A program made the position numbers and the translations under genes. A stretch of DNA of 11,274 bases from Gammaproteobacteria bacterium (GTDB taxonomy: Bacteria; Pseudomonadota; Gammaproteobacteria; Steroidobacterales; Steroidobacteraceae), in contig JASHYG010000357.1 of assembly GCA_030043215.1 (NCBI GenBank), positions 1 through 11,274 of the forward strand, read 5' to 3'. This document shows positions 1 through 6,996 of the stretch, piece by piece. The first letter of the stretch is position 1. Every line of letters starts with the position of its first letter. The notes beneath the pieces were generated by a model. That model had not been told where the DNA came from. It saw only the letters and a program-made list of their open reading frames with translations, and made no database searches.

Positions 1-1080
1 AACCTGGCCGTTGCGGCGCCTGGCGCTCCCGATGGCGAGGCTCGCCAGCTGGGCGAAGATCGTCCGGTTGGGCAGTCCCGTGAGACTGTCGTGCGTCGCG
101 AGATACTGCACCCGGTCTTCGGCGACCTTGCGCGCCGAGATATCCTCGACGATGGAGATGTCGAACATGCGCTGGCCCGCTTCGTCGCGTCGGCTCGCGA
201 TCGTCAAGGCCACCCAGATCGCCACGCCATCCTTGCGCAGATAGCGCTTCTCCATCTTGAACGAGTCGATCTCTCCCCGGCGCAGACGGTCGCGCACACT
301 ATCGGTGATATTCATGTCCGCGGGATGGGAGATCTGCTTGACGCCCATCTGCAGGAGCTCATCCTCCGAGTACCCGAGCATCCGGCACAGCTGCGGATTC
401 ACGTAGATGAATCGGCCCGAGTCGTCGACGTGTGCGATGCCGATGGCGGCCATCGCCAGGGTCGATGTGGCACGCTGCTCGCGCTCGAGCAGACGCTCGC
501 GGGAGAGCGCGCGCTCGCAGAGCAATCCCATGGTCCGCGAAAGCGCGCCCAGCGCCTCGCTCACGTATGGATCTGGGGAGCCGGCAGGCCATCCTTCCAG
601 AGAGAGGATGCCGGAGAGATGCTCCGCGGATCGAACGGGCAGAACGAGGCCGGGAGCGGGAGGCTTCCAGGCGCGCGGATCCAGCTCGTCCGCCGCCAGC
701 TCGTCAATCCACATCGGTTGGTCGCCCAGCCAGGACGGCAGCACCGCGCCGGCACCTGCGTCTCGCGTCCGGCCGCGTGCGGGTACGGGCCACGCGGCAA
801 GCTCAATAGGCGCTGCGGCATCACCCTCGATCCGCCAGAAGGTGCCGCCCCGCCACTCGAGCTCCTCGCAGATCGCGCGGATGCAGCTCTCGATTCCCTG
901 CGCGCAGTCGTCGGCCGCAAGGAGAATCTGTGTCATCCTGCGCTCGAAGTGCAGCTGCCAGGACGGATCGGCTTTGAGTTGGGCAATGTCCGGGGAGCCC
1001 GGGCGGGTGGGCTCACTCAGTGCCTGCTCCTCGGGCGGTGTATCCCTCGGGCTTAAGGTCCTCGAGTCGCGGCCGTTCAT
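1..1080 (-). CDS. GAF-PAS-GGDEF signalling protein (probable diguanylate cyclase), 3' end cut by window
   Basis: The frame is open from an ATG at 1080 to the left edge, giving 360 residues of an incomplete protein. After a low-complexity N-terminus (about residues 1-40), residues about 45-175 look like a GAF sensor module, with a W-R-G-G-T-F-W stretch near residue 98. A helical linker follows (about 180-205). Residues about 205-300 form a PAS domain (FIYVNPQLCRMLGYSEDEL at 224-242), followed by a PAC-like stretch ending VEDISARK. HDSLTGLPNR at 330-339 is the classic opening of a GGDEF domain. The GG(D/E)EF active-site loop and any EAL domain lie outside the window, so catalytic competence cannot be judged. 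No signal peptide or membrane segment is visible, so the protein is probably a cytosolic sensor. The chosen ATG has GCGAGG just upstream, and an in-frame stop lies about 110 bp upstream. The gene is co-oriented with the tyrA-like gene but separated by 130 bp, so a shared operon is uncertain. Confidence 0.85.
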   Translation of the reverse strand, partial: MNGRDSRTLSPRDTPPEEQALSEPTRPGSPDIAQLKADPSWQLHFERRMTQILLAADDCAQGIESCIRAICEELEWRGGTFWRIEGDAAAPIELAAWPVPARGRTRDAGAGAVLPSWLGDQPMWIDELAADELDPRAWKPPAPGLVLPVRSAEHLSGILSLEGWPAGSPDPYVSEALGALSRTMGLLCERALSRERLLEREQRATSTLAMAAIGIAHVDDSGRFIYVNPQLCRMLGYSEDELLQMGVKQISHPADMNITDSVRDRLRRGEIDSFKMEKRYLRKDGVAIWVALTIASRRDEAGQRMFDISIVEDISARKVAEDRVQYLATHDSLTGLPNRTIFAQLASLAIGSARRRNGQV

Positions 1081-1168
1081 CGAAGCCTCGCTGGTCAGAA
1101 GGCGGATGGGTCCTCCTGTTCCCGCGCCACCGCAGCGAAAGCCTATATTCCGAGAAGCCGCCGAACCC

Positions 1169-1182
1169 TGAAACCGGTCTCA
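1169..1182. repeat. Imperfect 14-bp palindrome upstream of the GGDEF gene
   Basis: TGAAACCGGTCTCA is a dyad centred on ACCGGT with one mismatched pair. It lies in the 130-bp gap between the tyrA-like stop and the GGDEF-protein start. It has no loop, so it fits a DNA-binding dyad better than an RNA hairpin. A TATAGG hexamer (minus strand, 1147-1142) nearby could be a -10 box for the GGDEF gene, but no convincing -35 is seen. No classical terminator follows the tyrA-like gene here. This could be chance. Confidence 0.25.
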
Positions 1183-1210
1183 CTCGGGGTCCGCTGGAAC
1201 ATGAGATCCG

Positions 1211-2143
1211 TCACCGTTGCGGCTGAATCAGCCCGGATTCGTGGCTCTTCGTCGTTCCGACCGCATCCTTTGCGAGCGCCACGAGCTGCTCGAGCTCCGG
1301 CCCGAGATAGGACCGGACGGCGTCGAGAATGGCGGTGAAGCCCTCCGTCTGCTGCCCCGCGACGACGCTCTCCACCCGCTCGATCTGTGCCTTCAAGCTC
1401 TCGCGCGCGGCAGAGGCCCCCGGATTCGCCGACTGGATGGACCAGGAAGTGCTGTGATCCCCGCTGGTCGCCACTCTCGCCGTGAGCGCCAGCATGAGCT
1501 TCTGGATGGGCGTCGCCACCGCCCACATCGTCTCGAGCGGCACGGGGCTCGCGGCCAGAGCCGCGCCGAACGCGATCAGCGCCGCATGCGGCAATGCCTG
1601 GACCAGCGCGGTCACCGCGTCGTGCTCGTCCGCGGACATGACTCGAATGTCCGCGCGCCAACTCGCGAGCTTCTCGAGGAAGCGCTCGCCTCGCCGGCTC
1701 GCTCGCAGCGGTACGACGCAGACGGCGCGGCCGCCGAAATCCTCCGTTGGACCGAACATCGGGTGGATGCTCAAGTAGCCCATCTGCGCCTTGATTTCCC
1801 GAAATCTGTCCCGGATCCGCGTCTTGACCGATGCAATGTCCACCAGCAAGGCATCCCGTCTCATGGCGCGGCACACGCTCGGGAGCGCCTCCCTGATCGC
1901 GTCCTCGGGTATGCAAAGCACCACACAATCAGCCCATTCCAGCGCGCTGGCCGCTGCGGCTGGCGCTTCGATTCCGAGCGCCATCTGCCAGTAGGCCGGA
2001 CAGACGCCGGCATCGAACGGCCGCTCCTGCACGTCCATCCCCGCGACTTCACCTCCCTCGCCGGCGAGCTTCCTCGCGAAGATCCTCCCAAATTGACCGT
2101 TGATGCCCACGATCAAATAGCGACGCGTTTCGGATATCTCCAC
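1211..2143 (-). CDS. Prephenate dehydrogenase-like protein (TyrA fold)
   Basis: This 310-residue protein has the fold of NAD(P)-dependent prephenate dehydrogenase, which oxidatively decarboxylates prephenate to 4-hydroxyphenylpyruvate for tyrosine synthesis. Visible motifs are a Rossmann loop GINGQFG (13-19), an acidic residue after the second strand (D37, suggesting NAD rather than NADP), VDIASVK (101-107), the catalytic-His motif HPMFGP (127-132) and DEHD...PH (172-186). These match E. coli TyrA closely. The E. coli segment with the prephenate-binding Arg (SSERN) is replaced by IQSANPG (236-242), so that Arg is absent. There is no chorismate mutase domain and no ACT domain. The start is GTG with a poor Shine-Dalgarno, only 9 nt after the stop of the dehydratase-like gene. 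It is probably translationally coupled to that gene. The substrate could be prephenate, arogenate or an analogue such as 4-amino-4-deoxyprephenate. The fold is secure; the substrate is not. Confidence 0.87.
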   Translation of the reverse strand: MEISETRRYLIVGINGQFGRIFARKLAGEGGEVAGMDVQERPFDAGVCPAYWQMALGIEAPAAAASALEWADCVVLCIPEDAIREALPSVCRAMRRDALLVDIASVKTRIRDRFREIKAQMGYLSIHPMFGPTEDFGGRAVCVVPLRASRRGERFLEKLASWRADIRVMSADEHDAVTALVQALPHAALIAFGAALAASPVPLETMWAVATPIQKLMLALTARVATSGDHSTSWSIQSANPGASAARESLKAQIERVESVVAGQQTEGFTAILDAVRSYLGPELEQLVALAKDAVGTTKSHESGLIQPQR

Positions 2144-2152
2144 GATGGCGAC

Positions 2153-3025
2153 TCACGCGCAAAAGGCGCCGAGTATCGTCAGCAGGCCCGGCGACCGAGC
2201 GGTCCCGTACTTGAACTGGATGGCTTCCGCGCAACGGACGAGTGGATCCGCGTTCGGCGCGCTTTTCACCTCCAGATAGAACATCTGCGGCTCCTCGGAC
2301 ACGTCGACGGCGTCTATTGCCGGCCGCGAATGGATCTTCGCAATGTCCAGCTCGTAGAAGCGAAACTGCTCCAGCATCTCGCACAGCAGTCCGAGCCGAT
2401 TGATTCGCGGCGTGATGGCGATCAGCGTATGCGTGGGCGCTCCGAGGTTGATGCTCGCGCCGCTGCGCGGCGCGACGACGAAGAAATCCGTGAAGTTGGC
2501 CTGGCCGTGCCTGACGTTGCCCACATTCCTCGCCACGATGGGCAGATTGAACTGGCGGATAGCGGCCTCCGATGCGATGGCGATTCCGCGGCGCCTCTCG
2601 CTCACCTGCTTCGCCGCCGAGGCAGTGCTGTCGACCGGAGTGCTGCGCGCGTTCCTGATTCGCGAGCGTATGAAATCGGATGCCTGAGCCAGCGCCTTCG
2701 GATGGGATAGCACCTCGCACTCGGAGGCCGCCGGATCCTCGAACCCCCCCGCGGTGAGCTCGATCGGAATCCGAATCAATCCGGCGACTCGAACCCCGAG
2801 CTCATAGATCAGATCGAGATGCTCCTGCACGAGCCCTTCGAGAAAGTTATAGTACGGCACGATGCCGATGGCGCCTTTCTCGGCTCCCGGGTCCGCCACC
2901 GCGCGAACGACCGCCTCGGCGGTGGAGCTCAGCGACATCTCGAGCGTCGTGCCCAATCTCGCCTGGAGCGCGATCGCCGCCGCATGGGAGAAGGAGCCTT
3001 CCGGGCCCAGCACATGGAGCTTCAC
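2153..3025 (-). CDS. Prephenate dehydratase-like protein with ACT domain, altered catalytic motifs
   Basis: This 290-residue protein has the length of monofunctional prephenate dehydratases, which make phenylpyruvate from prephenate. The PDT domain (1-190) opens with GPEGSFSHAAA (7-17) and has SHPKALAQ (107-114), DSTASAA (132-138) and NFTDFFVV (177-184). The ACT domain (about 198-288) has INRLGLL (208-214) and IHSRP (231-235), counterparts of the GALV and ESRP regulatory motifs that bind phenylalanine. The usual V-P-I-E-N-S/T motif reads VPYYNF (56-61), so the conserved Glu is Tyr59. The catalytic T-R-F motif reads T-D-F (179-181), which keeps Thr and loses Arg. There is no AroQ mutase domain, unlike the fused P-protein of many proteobacteria. 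The start is GTG with a strong GGGGAGG eight nt upstream. PDT-fold prephenate decarboxylases (BacA, AerD, SalX) are known relatives that lack the dehydratase residues, so a non-dehydratase activity is possible. Confidence 0.85.
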   Translation of the reverse strand: MKLHVLGPEGSFSHAAAIALQARLGTTLEMSLSSTAEAVVRAVADPGAEKGAIGIVPYYNFLEGLVQEHLDLIYELGVRVAGLIRIPIELTAGGFEDPAASECEVLSHPKALAQASDFIRSRIRNARSTPVDSTASAAKQVSERRRGIAIASEAAIRQFNLPIVARNVGNVRHGQANFTDFFVVAPRSGASINLGAPTHTLIAITPRINRLGLLCEMLEQFRFYELDIAKIHSRPAIDAVDVSEEPQMFYLEVKSAPNADPLVRCAEAIQFKYGTARSPGLLTILGAFCA

Positions 3026-3033
3026 GAGCGGCG

Positions 3034-3040
3034 CCTCCCC
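3034..3040 (-). promoter_or_regulatory. Strong Shine-Dalgarno for the dehydratase-like gene
   Basis: GGGGAGG on the minus strand lies 8 nt before the GTG at 3025. It settles the GTG as the start. It also suggests that this first gene of the pair is well translated, while the following tyrA-like gene has no comparable site and probably relies on coupling. Confidence 0.7.
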
Positions 3041-3069
3041 TTGTGGCCGTGATATCGCCCTGTATCATA
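3041..3069. promoter_or_regulatory. Candidate overlapping divergent promoters
   Basis: The 78-bp gap between the divergent dehydratase-like and aminotransferase genes contains TGTATCATATCC. On the plus strand TATCAT (3063-3068) matches the -10 consensus at 5 of 6 positions, with TTGTGG (3041-3046) 16 bp upstream as a weak -35. On the minus strand TATGAT (3069-3064) also matches at 5 of 6, but no good -35 is seen. The two -10 boxes overlap almost completely, so the two directions could compete for polymerase. This was assigned by eye only. Confidence 0.35.
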
Positions 3070-3103
3070 TCCAATTTTCCCCACCCCACCTCCGCGACTT
3101 GCG

Positions 3104-4333
3104 ATGAAGATTCACTACGCCGATTGGAATGAGTTCAGAGCCTCCAAATTGAAGCTCGACATGTCGCGGGGCAAGCCGTCTCCGGAACAGCTCGGCTTGT
3201 CGCAGGCCCTGCTCGACGACCCGGCCTATACCAGTGCGCTCGCCGGTGACGGAACCGATTGCCGCAACTACGGCGCGTTGCTGGGAATACCCGAGGCGCG
3301 ACGTCTGTTCGCCGAGCTGCTCGGCGTATCCGCCGAGGAGACGGTGGTGGCGGGCAACTCCAGTCTCGCCCTGTTCCACGACTCGATCGTCTTCCTCCTG
3401 CTCCACGGAGCCCCGGGCTTTCGCCCGTGGCGCGACCAGGGGCCGGTCAAGTTCATCTGCCCGGTTCCCGGCTACGATCGCCACTTCTCGATATGCGAGA
3501 CCCTCGGCATACACATGCTGCCCGTGCCGCTGCTCGCCACCGGCCCGGACATGGACGAGGTGGAACGGCTGGTCGCCCGCGACCCTTCCATAAAGGGTAT
3601 GTGGTGCATGCCGAAGTACAGCAATCCGACCGGCACGATCTATTCCGCGGAAGTCGCGCGCAGGCTCGGCGGCATGCCGGCCGCGGCACCCGATTTTCGG
3701 CTGTTCTGGGACGACGCCTATCGCTTCCACCATTTGACCGAGGAGCGCGTCGCAACGCCCGACATCCTCGCAATCTGCAAGGAGCGCGGGGTACCGGACC
3801 GGCCGATCCTCTTCATGTCGACCTCGAAGATGACCTTTGCGAGCGGCGGCGTGGCGGCGCTCGCCTCCTCGATCGGCAACGTTCGGTGGTGGGAGAAGCA
3901 CCTGTCGATCCAGACGATCGGACCGGACAAGCTCAATCAGTTGCGGCATGTCAAGTTCTTTCGAGACCGAAGCGGCGTCGAGGCCCACATGGATCGCCAC
4001 CGTGCGCTTTTGCGGCCGAAATTCGACGCCGTTCACCGCGTGCTCGATACGCTCCTCGGCGGCGTTCCATCGGTGAGCTGGACTCGCCCGAAGGGCGGAT
4101 ACTTCATCGACCTCGTCACACCGCCCCGGGTGGCCCGGCGAACGGTGGAGCTCGCACGCTCGGCCGGATTGACGCTGACCCCGGCGGGCGCGAGCTTTCC
4201 TTACCGGAACGATTCGACCGATCAGCACATCCGGATCGCGCCGTCCTACCCGAGCCTCGAGGAGATAGAGCTGGCCGCCGAAGGGATCGCGCTCGCCCTG
4301 CTGCACGTCACGGGAGCTCAAGCCGCCGCGTGA
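3104..4333 (+). CDS. Aspartate aminotransferase, type Ic (PF12897, Rv3722c-like), PLP-dependent
   Basis: This 409-residue fold-type I PLP aminotransferase closely resembles the mycobacterial aspartate aminotransferase Rv3722c. Shared landmarks are RGKPSPEQL (22-30), DCRNYG, PVPGYDRHF and IKGMW. It also has SNPTG with PLP-contacting N174, FWDDAY with D203 and Y206, and STSKMTF with the Schiff-base K242. IGPDKLNQLRH, PKGGYF, GASFPYR and IRIAPS with carboxylate-binding R377 complete the set. All key PLP residues are present and the length is normal, so the protein should be an active cytosolic transaminase. The family exchanges amino groups between aspartate or glutamate and 2-oxo acids. Beside prephenate-type enzymes it may act on an aromatic or cyclohexadienyl keto acid, but that is inference. 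The ATG at 3104 is kept because it precedes the conserved L-D-x-x-R-G-K-P-S motif; no good Shine-Dalgarno precedes it. Its stop is 16 bp from the convergent phosphoketolase stop, with no obvious terminator. Confidence 0.9.
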   Translation: MKIHYADWNEFRASKLKLDMSRGKPSPEQLGLSQALLDDPAYTSALAGDGTDCRNYGALLGIPEARRLFAELLGVSAEETVVAGNSSLALFHDSIVFLLLHGAPGFRPWRDQGPVKFICPVPGYDRHFSICETLGIHMLPVPLLATGPDMDEVERLVARDPSIKGMWCMPKYSNPTGTIYSAEVARRLGGMPAAAPDFRLFWDDAYRFHHLTEERVATPDILAICKERGVPDRPILFMSTSKMTFASGGVAALASSIGNVRWWEKHLSIQTIGPDKLNQLRHVKFFRDRSGVEAHMDRHRALLRPKFDAVHRVLDTLLGGVPSVSWTRPKGGYFIDLVTPPRVARRTVELARSAGLTLTPAGASFPYRNDSTDQHIRIAPSYPSLEEIELAAEGIALALLHVTGAQAAA

Positions 4334-4349
4334 GCCGAGCCGACCGTCC

Positions 4350-6737
4350 TCAGCCTTCCCAGCGCCAGTTGCGAATCTCGGGCAGATCCTCGCCGAACTC
4401 GCGAATGTATTCTCCGTGCTCGATCAGCTTGTCGCGCAGGGCTTGCTTCGCGTAGCCCGATTGCGCTTGCAGCTGCGGCAGCCGGTCGATGGCGTCGCCC
4501 GCGAGGTGGAAGCGATCGAGGTCGTTCAGGACCGCCATGTCGAACGGGGTCGTGATCGTCCCCTCTTCCTTGTAGCCGCGCACGTGCAGGTTGTGGTGGT
4601 TCGCCCGCTTGTAGGCGAGCCGGTGGATGAGCGAAGGATAGCCGTGAAAGGCGAAGATGATCGGAGCCGTACGGGTGAAGAGCGCGTCGAACTCCGGATC
4701 ACTGAGGCCGTGCGGATGCTCGCTCGCAGGCTGGAGCTTCATCAGGTCCACCACGTTGACGACCCGGATCTTGAGCTGCGGGAAATACCCGAGAAGCAGC
4801 TTCACCGCCGCGAGCGTCTCGAGCGTCGGCACGTCGCCCGCGCAGCCCATCACCACGTCGGGCTCCGCGCCGCGATCCGTGCTCGCCCATTCCCAGATCC
4901 CGATGCCCGCGGTGCAGTGCGTGATGGCGTCCGGCATCGAGAGCCATTGCGGCGCGGGATGCTTCCCCGCGACGATGACGTTGACGTAATGACGGCTGCG
5001 CAGGCAGTGATCGGCCACCGACAGCAGGCAGTTGGCGTCCGGCGGCAGATAGATGCGGACGATGTCGGCCTTCTTGTTGGCCACATGGTCCATGAAGCCG
5101 GGGTCCTGGTGCGTGAACCCGTTGTGATCCTGCCGCCAGACGTGCGAGCTCAGAAGGTAATTGAGCGAGGCGATCGGCCGGCGCCAGGGGATATCGCGCG
5201 TCACCTTGAGCCACTTGGCATGCTGATTGAACATCGAGTCCACGATGTGGATGAACGCCTCGTATGAATTGAACAGGCCGTGGCGGCCCGTGAGCAGAAA
5301 CCCCTCGAGCCAACCCTGACACTGGTGCTCGCTCAGGACCTCCATGACGCTGCCCTCGGGGGCGAGATGCTCATCGCCCGGCAAGGTCTCCGCGGTCCAC
5401 TGCCGCTCGCTGGCGTCGAACACCGCGCTCAGGCGGTTGGAGTCCGTCTCATCCGGCCCGAAGAGCCGGAACGTCCGGGGCTGCTGGTTGAGCTTCACGA
5501 CATCGCGAAGCAAGCATCCGAGCACCCGCGTGTCCTCGGCGTCCGTGGCGCCCGGCCGCGTCACGTCCACTGCGTACTCGCGGAAATCCGGCATCCTGAG
5601 GTCGCGCAGCAGCGTGCCGCCGTTGGCGTGCGGATTGGCGCCCATGCGCCGCTGCCCCTCCGGCGCGAGCTCCGCGAGCTCGGGAGCGAGCTTGCCGCTC
5701 CGATCGAACAGCTCCTCGGGCCGATAGCTGCGCATCCATTGCTCGAGGAGCTCGAGGTGCGCCGGGTTCTCCCGGACCTCGGCGAGCGGAACCTGATGAG
5801 CACGGAAGGTACCCTCGACGGGCTTGCCGTCGACGACCTTGGGTCCCGTCCAGCCCTTCGGGGTCTGCAGCACGATCATCGGCCAGCGCGGGCGGCGCTC
5901 GAAGCCTTTGGATCGGGCAGTGGCCTGGATTTCCCGGATCTCGGCGACGACTCGATCGAGGGTCGACGCCATGAGAGGGTGCAGGGCTCGCGGATCGTCT
6001 CCCGCGACGAAGTACGGGGCGTATCCGCAGCCGCGCAGGTACTCCTCGAGCTCCGGCCGCTCGATCCGCGCGAGCACGGTGGGGTTCGCGATCTTGTAGC
6101 CGTTCAGGTGCAGGATCGGCAGCACGGCACCGTCGCTCGCGGGGTTCAGGAACTTGTTCCCGTGCCATCCTGTCGCGAGCGGACCCGTCTCGGCCTCGCC
6201 GTCTCCCACGACACAGGCGATGATCAGGTCCGGATTGTCGAATGCCGCGCCATGGGCATGGCTCAACGAGTAACCGAGCTCTCCCCCCTCGTGTATCGAG
6301 CCCGGCGTCTCCGGCGCGACGTGGCTCGGAATGCCGCCGGGGAAGGAGAACTGCTTGAACAGCCGCTTCATTCCCGCCTCGTCCGGGGTCACGTCCGGGT
6401 AGAGCTCGCTGTAGGTCCCCTCGAGGTACGTATTGGCGACGAGCGCCGGGCCGCCGTGTCCGGGGCCGGCGATGTAGATCATGTTGAGGTCGTGCTGCCG
6501 GATGACCCGGTTGAGGTGGACATAGATGAAGTTCTGTCCCGGGGTCGTGCCCCAGTGACCGAGCAGGCGCGGCTTGATGTGCCGCGGCGCGAGCGGCTCG
6601 CGCAGGAGCGGATTGTCGTAGAGGTAGATCTGCCCGACGGACAGGTAGTTGGCCGCCCGCCAGTACGCATCCATGCGGCGCAGAAGATCCGCGGGAAGGG
6701 CGGGGGAAACCATCGCTCGATCGTAGTCGAATTGCAC
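4350..6737 (-). CDS. xfp: Xylulose-5-phosphate/fructose-6-phosphate phosphoketolase
   Basis: This thiamine-diphosphate enzyme phosphorolytically cleaves xylulose-5-P (and often fructose-6-P) to acetyl phosphate plus glyceraldehyde-3-P (or erythrose-4-P). The 795 residues match the family length of about 790-825. Visible motifs are GHWGTTPG (60-67), GPGHGG (91-96), the family signature EGGELGY (150-156) and the ThDP/Mg motif GDGEAETGP (178-186). Further motifs are [26 protein letters not shown] (426-431), SEHQCQG with catalytic-type E470 (469-475), [12 protein letters not shown] and [11 protein letters not shown]. No key residue is missing. The longest start is a GTG at 6737. The ATG at 6713 (residue 9) is an equally reasonable start, because conservation begins only around residue 18 and neither site has a strong Shine-Dalgarno. 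It is monocistronic here, with no acetate kinase or phosphotransacetylase adjacent. Whether it prefers xylulose-5-P or also takes fructose-6-P cannot be read from the sequence. Confidence 0.95.
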   Translation of the reverse strand: MQFDYDRAMVSPALPADLLRRMDAYWRAANYLSVGQIYLYDNPLLREPLAPRHIKPRLLGHWGTTPGQNFIYVHLNRVIRQHDLNMIYIAGPGHGGPALVANTYLEGTYSELYPDVTPDEAGMKRLFKQFSFPGGIPSHVAPETPGSIHEGGELGYSLSHAHGAAFDNPDLIIACVVGDGEAETGPLATGWHGNKFLNPASDGAVLPILHLNGYKIANPTVLARIERPELEEYLRGCGYAPYFVAGDDPRALHPLMASTLDRVVAEIREIQATARSKGFERRPRWPMIVLQTPKGWTGPKVVDGKPVEGTFRAHQVPLAEVRENPAHLELLEQWMRSYRPEELFDRSGKLAPELAELAPEGQRRMGANPHANGGTLLRDLRMPDFREYAVDVTRPGATDAEDTRVLGCLLRDVVKLNQQPRTFRLFGPDETDSNRLSAVFDASERQWTAETLPGDEHLAPEGSVMEVLSEHQCQGWLEGFLLTGRHGLFNSYEAFIHIVDSMFNQHAKWLKVTRDIPWRRPIASLNYLLSSHVWRQDHNGFTHQDPGFMDHVANKKADIVRIYLPPDANCLLSVADHCLRSRHYVNVIVAGKHPAPQWLSMPDAITHCTAGIGIWEWASTDRGAEPDVVMGCAGDVPTLETLAAVKLLLGYFPQLKIRVVNVVDLMKLQPASEHPHGLSDPEFDALFTRTAPIIFAFHGYPSLIHRLAYKRANHHNLHVRGYKEEGTITTPFDMAVLNDLDRFHLAGDAIDRLPQLQAQSGYAKQALRDKLIEHGEYIREFGEDLPEIRNWRWEG

Positions 6738-6793
6738 GAGCTGCGCGAGATCACTCGCCGAGACCGCGCGATCCGCAACCTGCCTGGGGCTCG

Positions 6794-6809
6794 CTCAGCT
6801 CATGCTGAG
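6794..6809. repeat. Inverted repeat CTCAGC-4 nt-GCTGAG upstream of xfp
   Basis: This perfect 6-bp inverted repeat with a TCAT loop lies 57-72 nt upstream of the phosphoketolase GTG, in the divergent intergenic region. No T-run follows in either direction, so it is not an intrinsic terminator. It could be a small leader hairpin or a dyad operator for xfp. A 6-bp dyad can arise by chance. Confidence 0.3.
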
Positions 6810-6907
6810 GGTCAGGGAGCTCGCGCTCGAACAGACGGCCGGTGGCACGCCGCCATTACCGCCGTGCGCGCAAACCCAACACATGCCGCCGGGGTCTAAA
6901 GCCGTGG

Positions 6908-6957
6908 GTGGCTCGCAATGGACGGGCGGGGGTCGTGGCTCACGACACGAGAGCCAC
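6908..6957. repeat. Three copies of a GTGGCTC heptamer (two direct, one inverted) upstream of the permease genes
   Basis: GTGGCTC occurs at 6908-6914 and 6935-6941 on the plus strand. Its reverse complement GAGCCAC lies at 6951-6957. The last two form a perfect 7-bp inverted repeat with a 9-nt spacer, ending 39 nt before the permease start. The placement fits an operator or a leader hairpin that could control the permease pair. No convincing -10/-35 pair was found nearby. The remainder of the 259-bp xfp/permease gap (6738-6996) shows nothing else recognisable. Confidence 0.4.
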
Positions 6958-6996
6958 CGTGTGGAATACTGCCGCTTCGTGACAACGGAACCGTAA

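Noticed and set aside
91..1056. Open frame of 321 codons on the plus strand at the left edge
   Set aside because: It is antisense to the GAF-PAS-GGDEF coding frame, whose motifs (HDSLTGLPNR, the PAS strand pattern) are unambiguous on the minus strand.
1217..2710. Open frame of 497 codons on the plus strand opposite the tyrA-like and pheA-like genes
   Set aside because: It spans two recognisable genes on the other strand, and the translation is Arg/His-rich without domain motifs. It is a shadow frame.
3065..4321. Open frame of 418 codons on the minus strand opposite the aminotransferase
   Set aside because: It is fully antisense to a gene with all PLP motifs, and the translation has no motif of its own.
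4334..4349. Possible terminator between the convergent aminotransferase and phosphoketolase genes
   Set aside because: The 16-bp gap contains no convincing inverted repeat or T-run.
5280..6899. Open frame of 539 codons on the plus strand opposite the phosphoketolase gene
   Set aside because: It lies wholly antisense to a fully conserved xfp over most of its length, and its translation is Arg-rich with no recognisable motif. Long antisense frames are common in GC-rich DNA.
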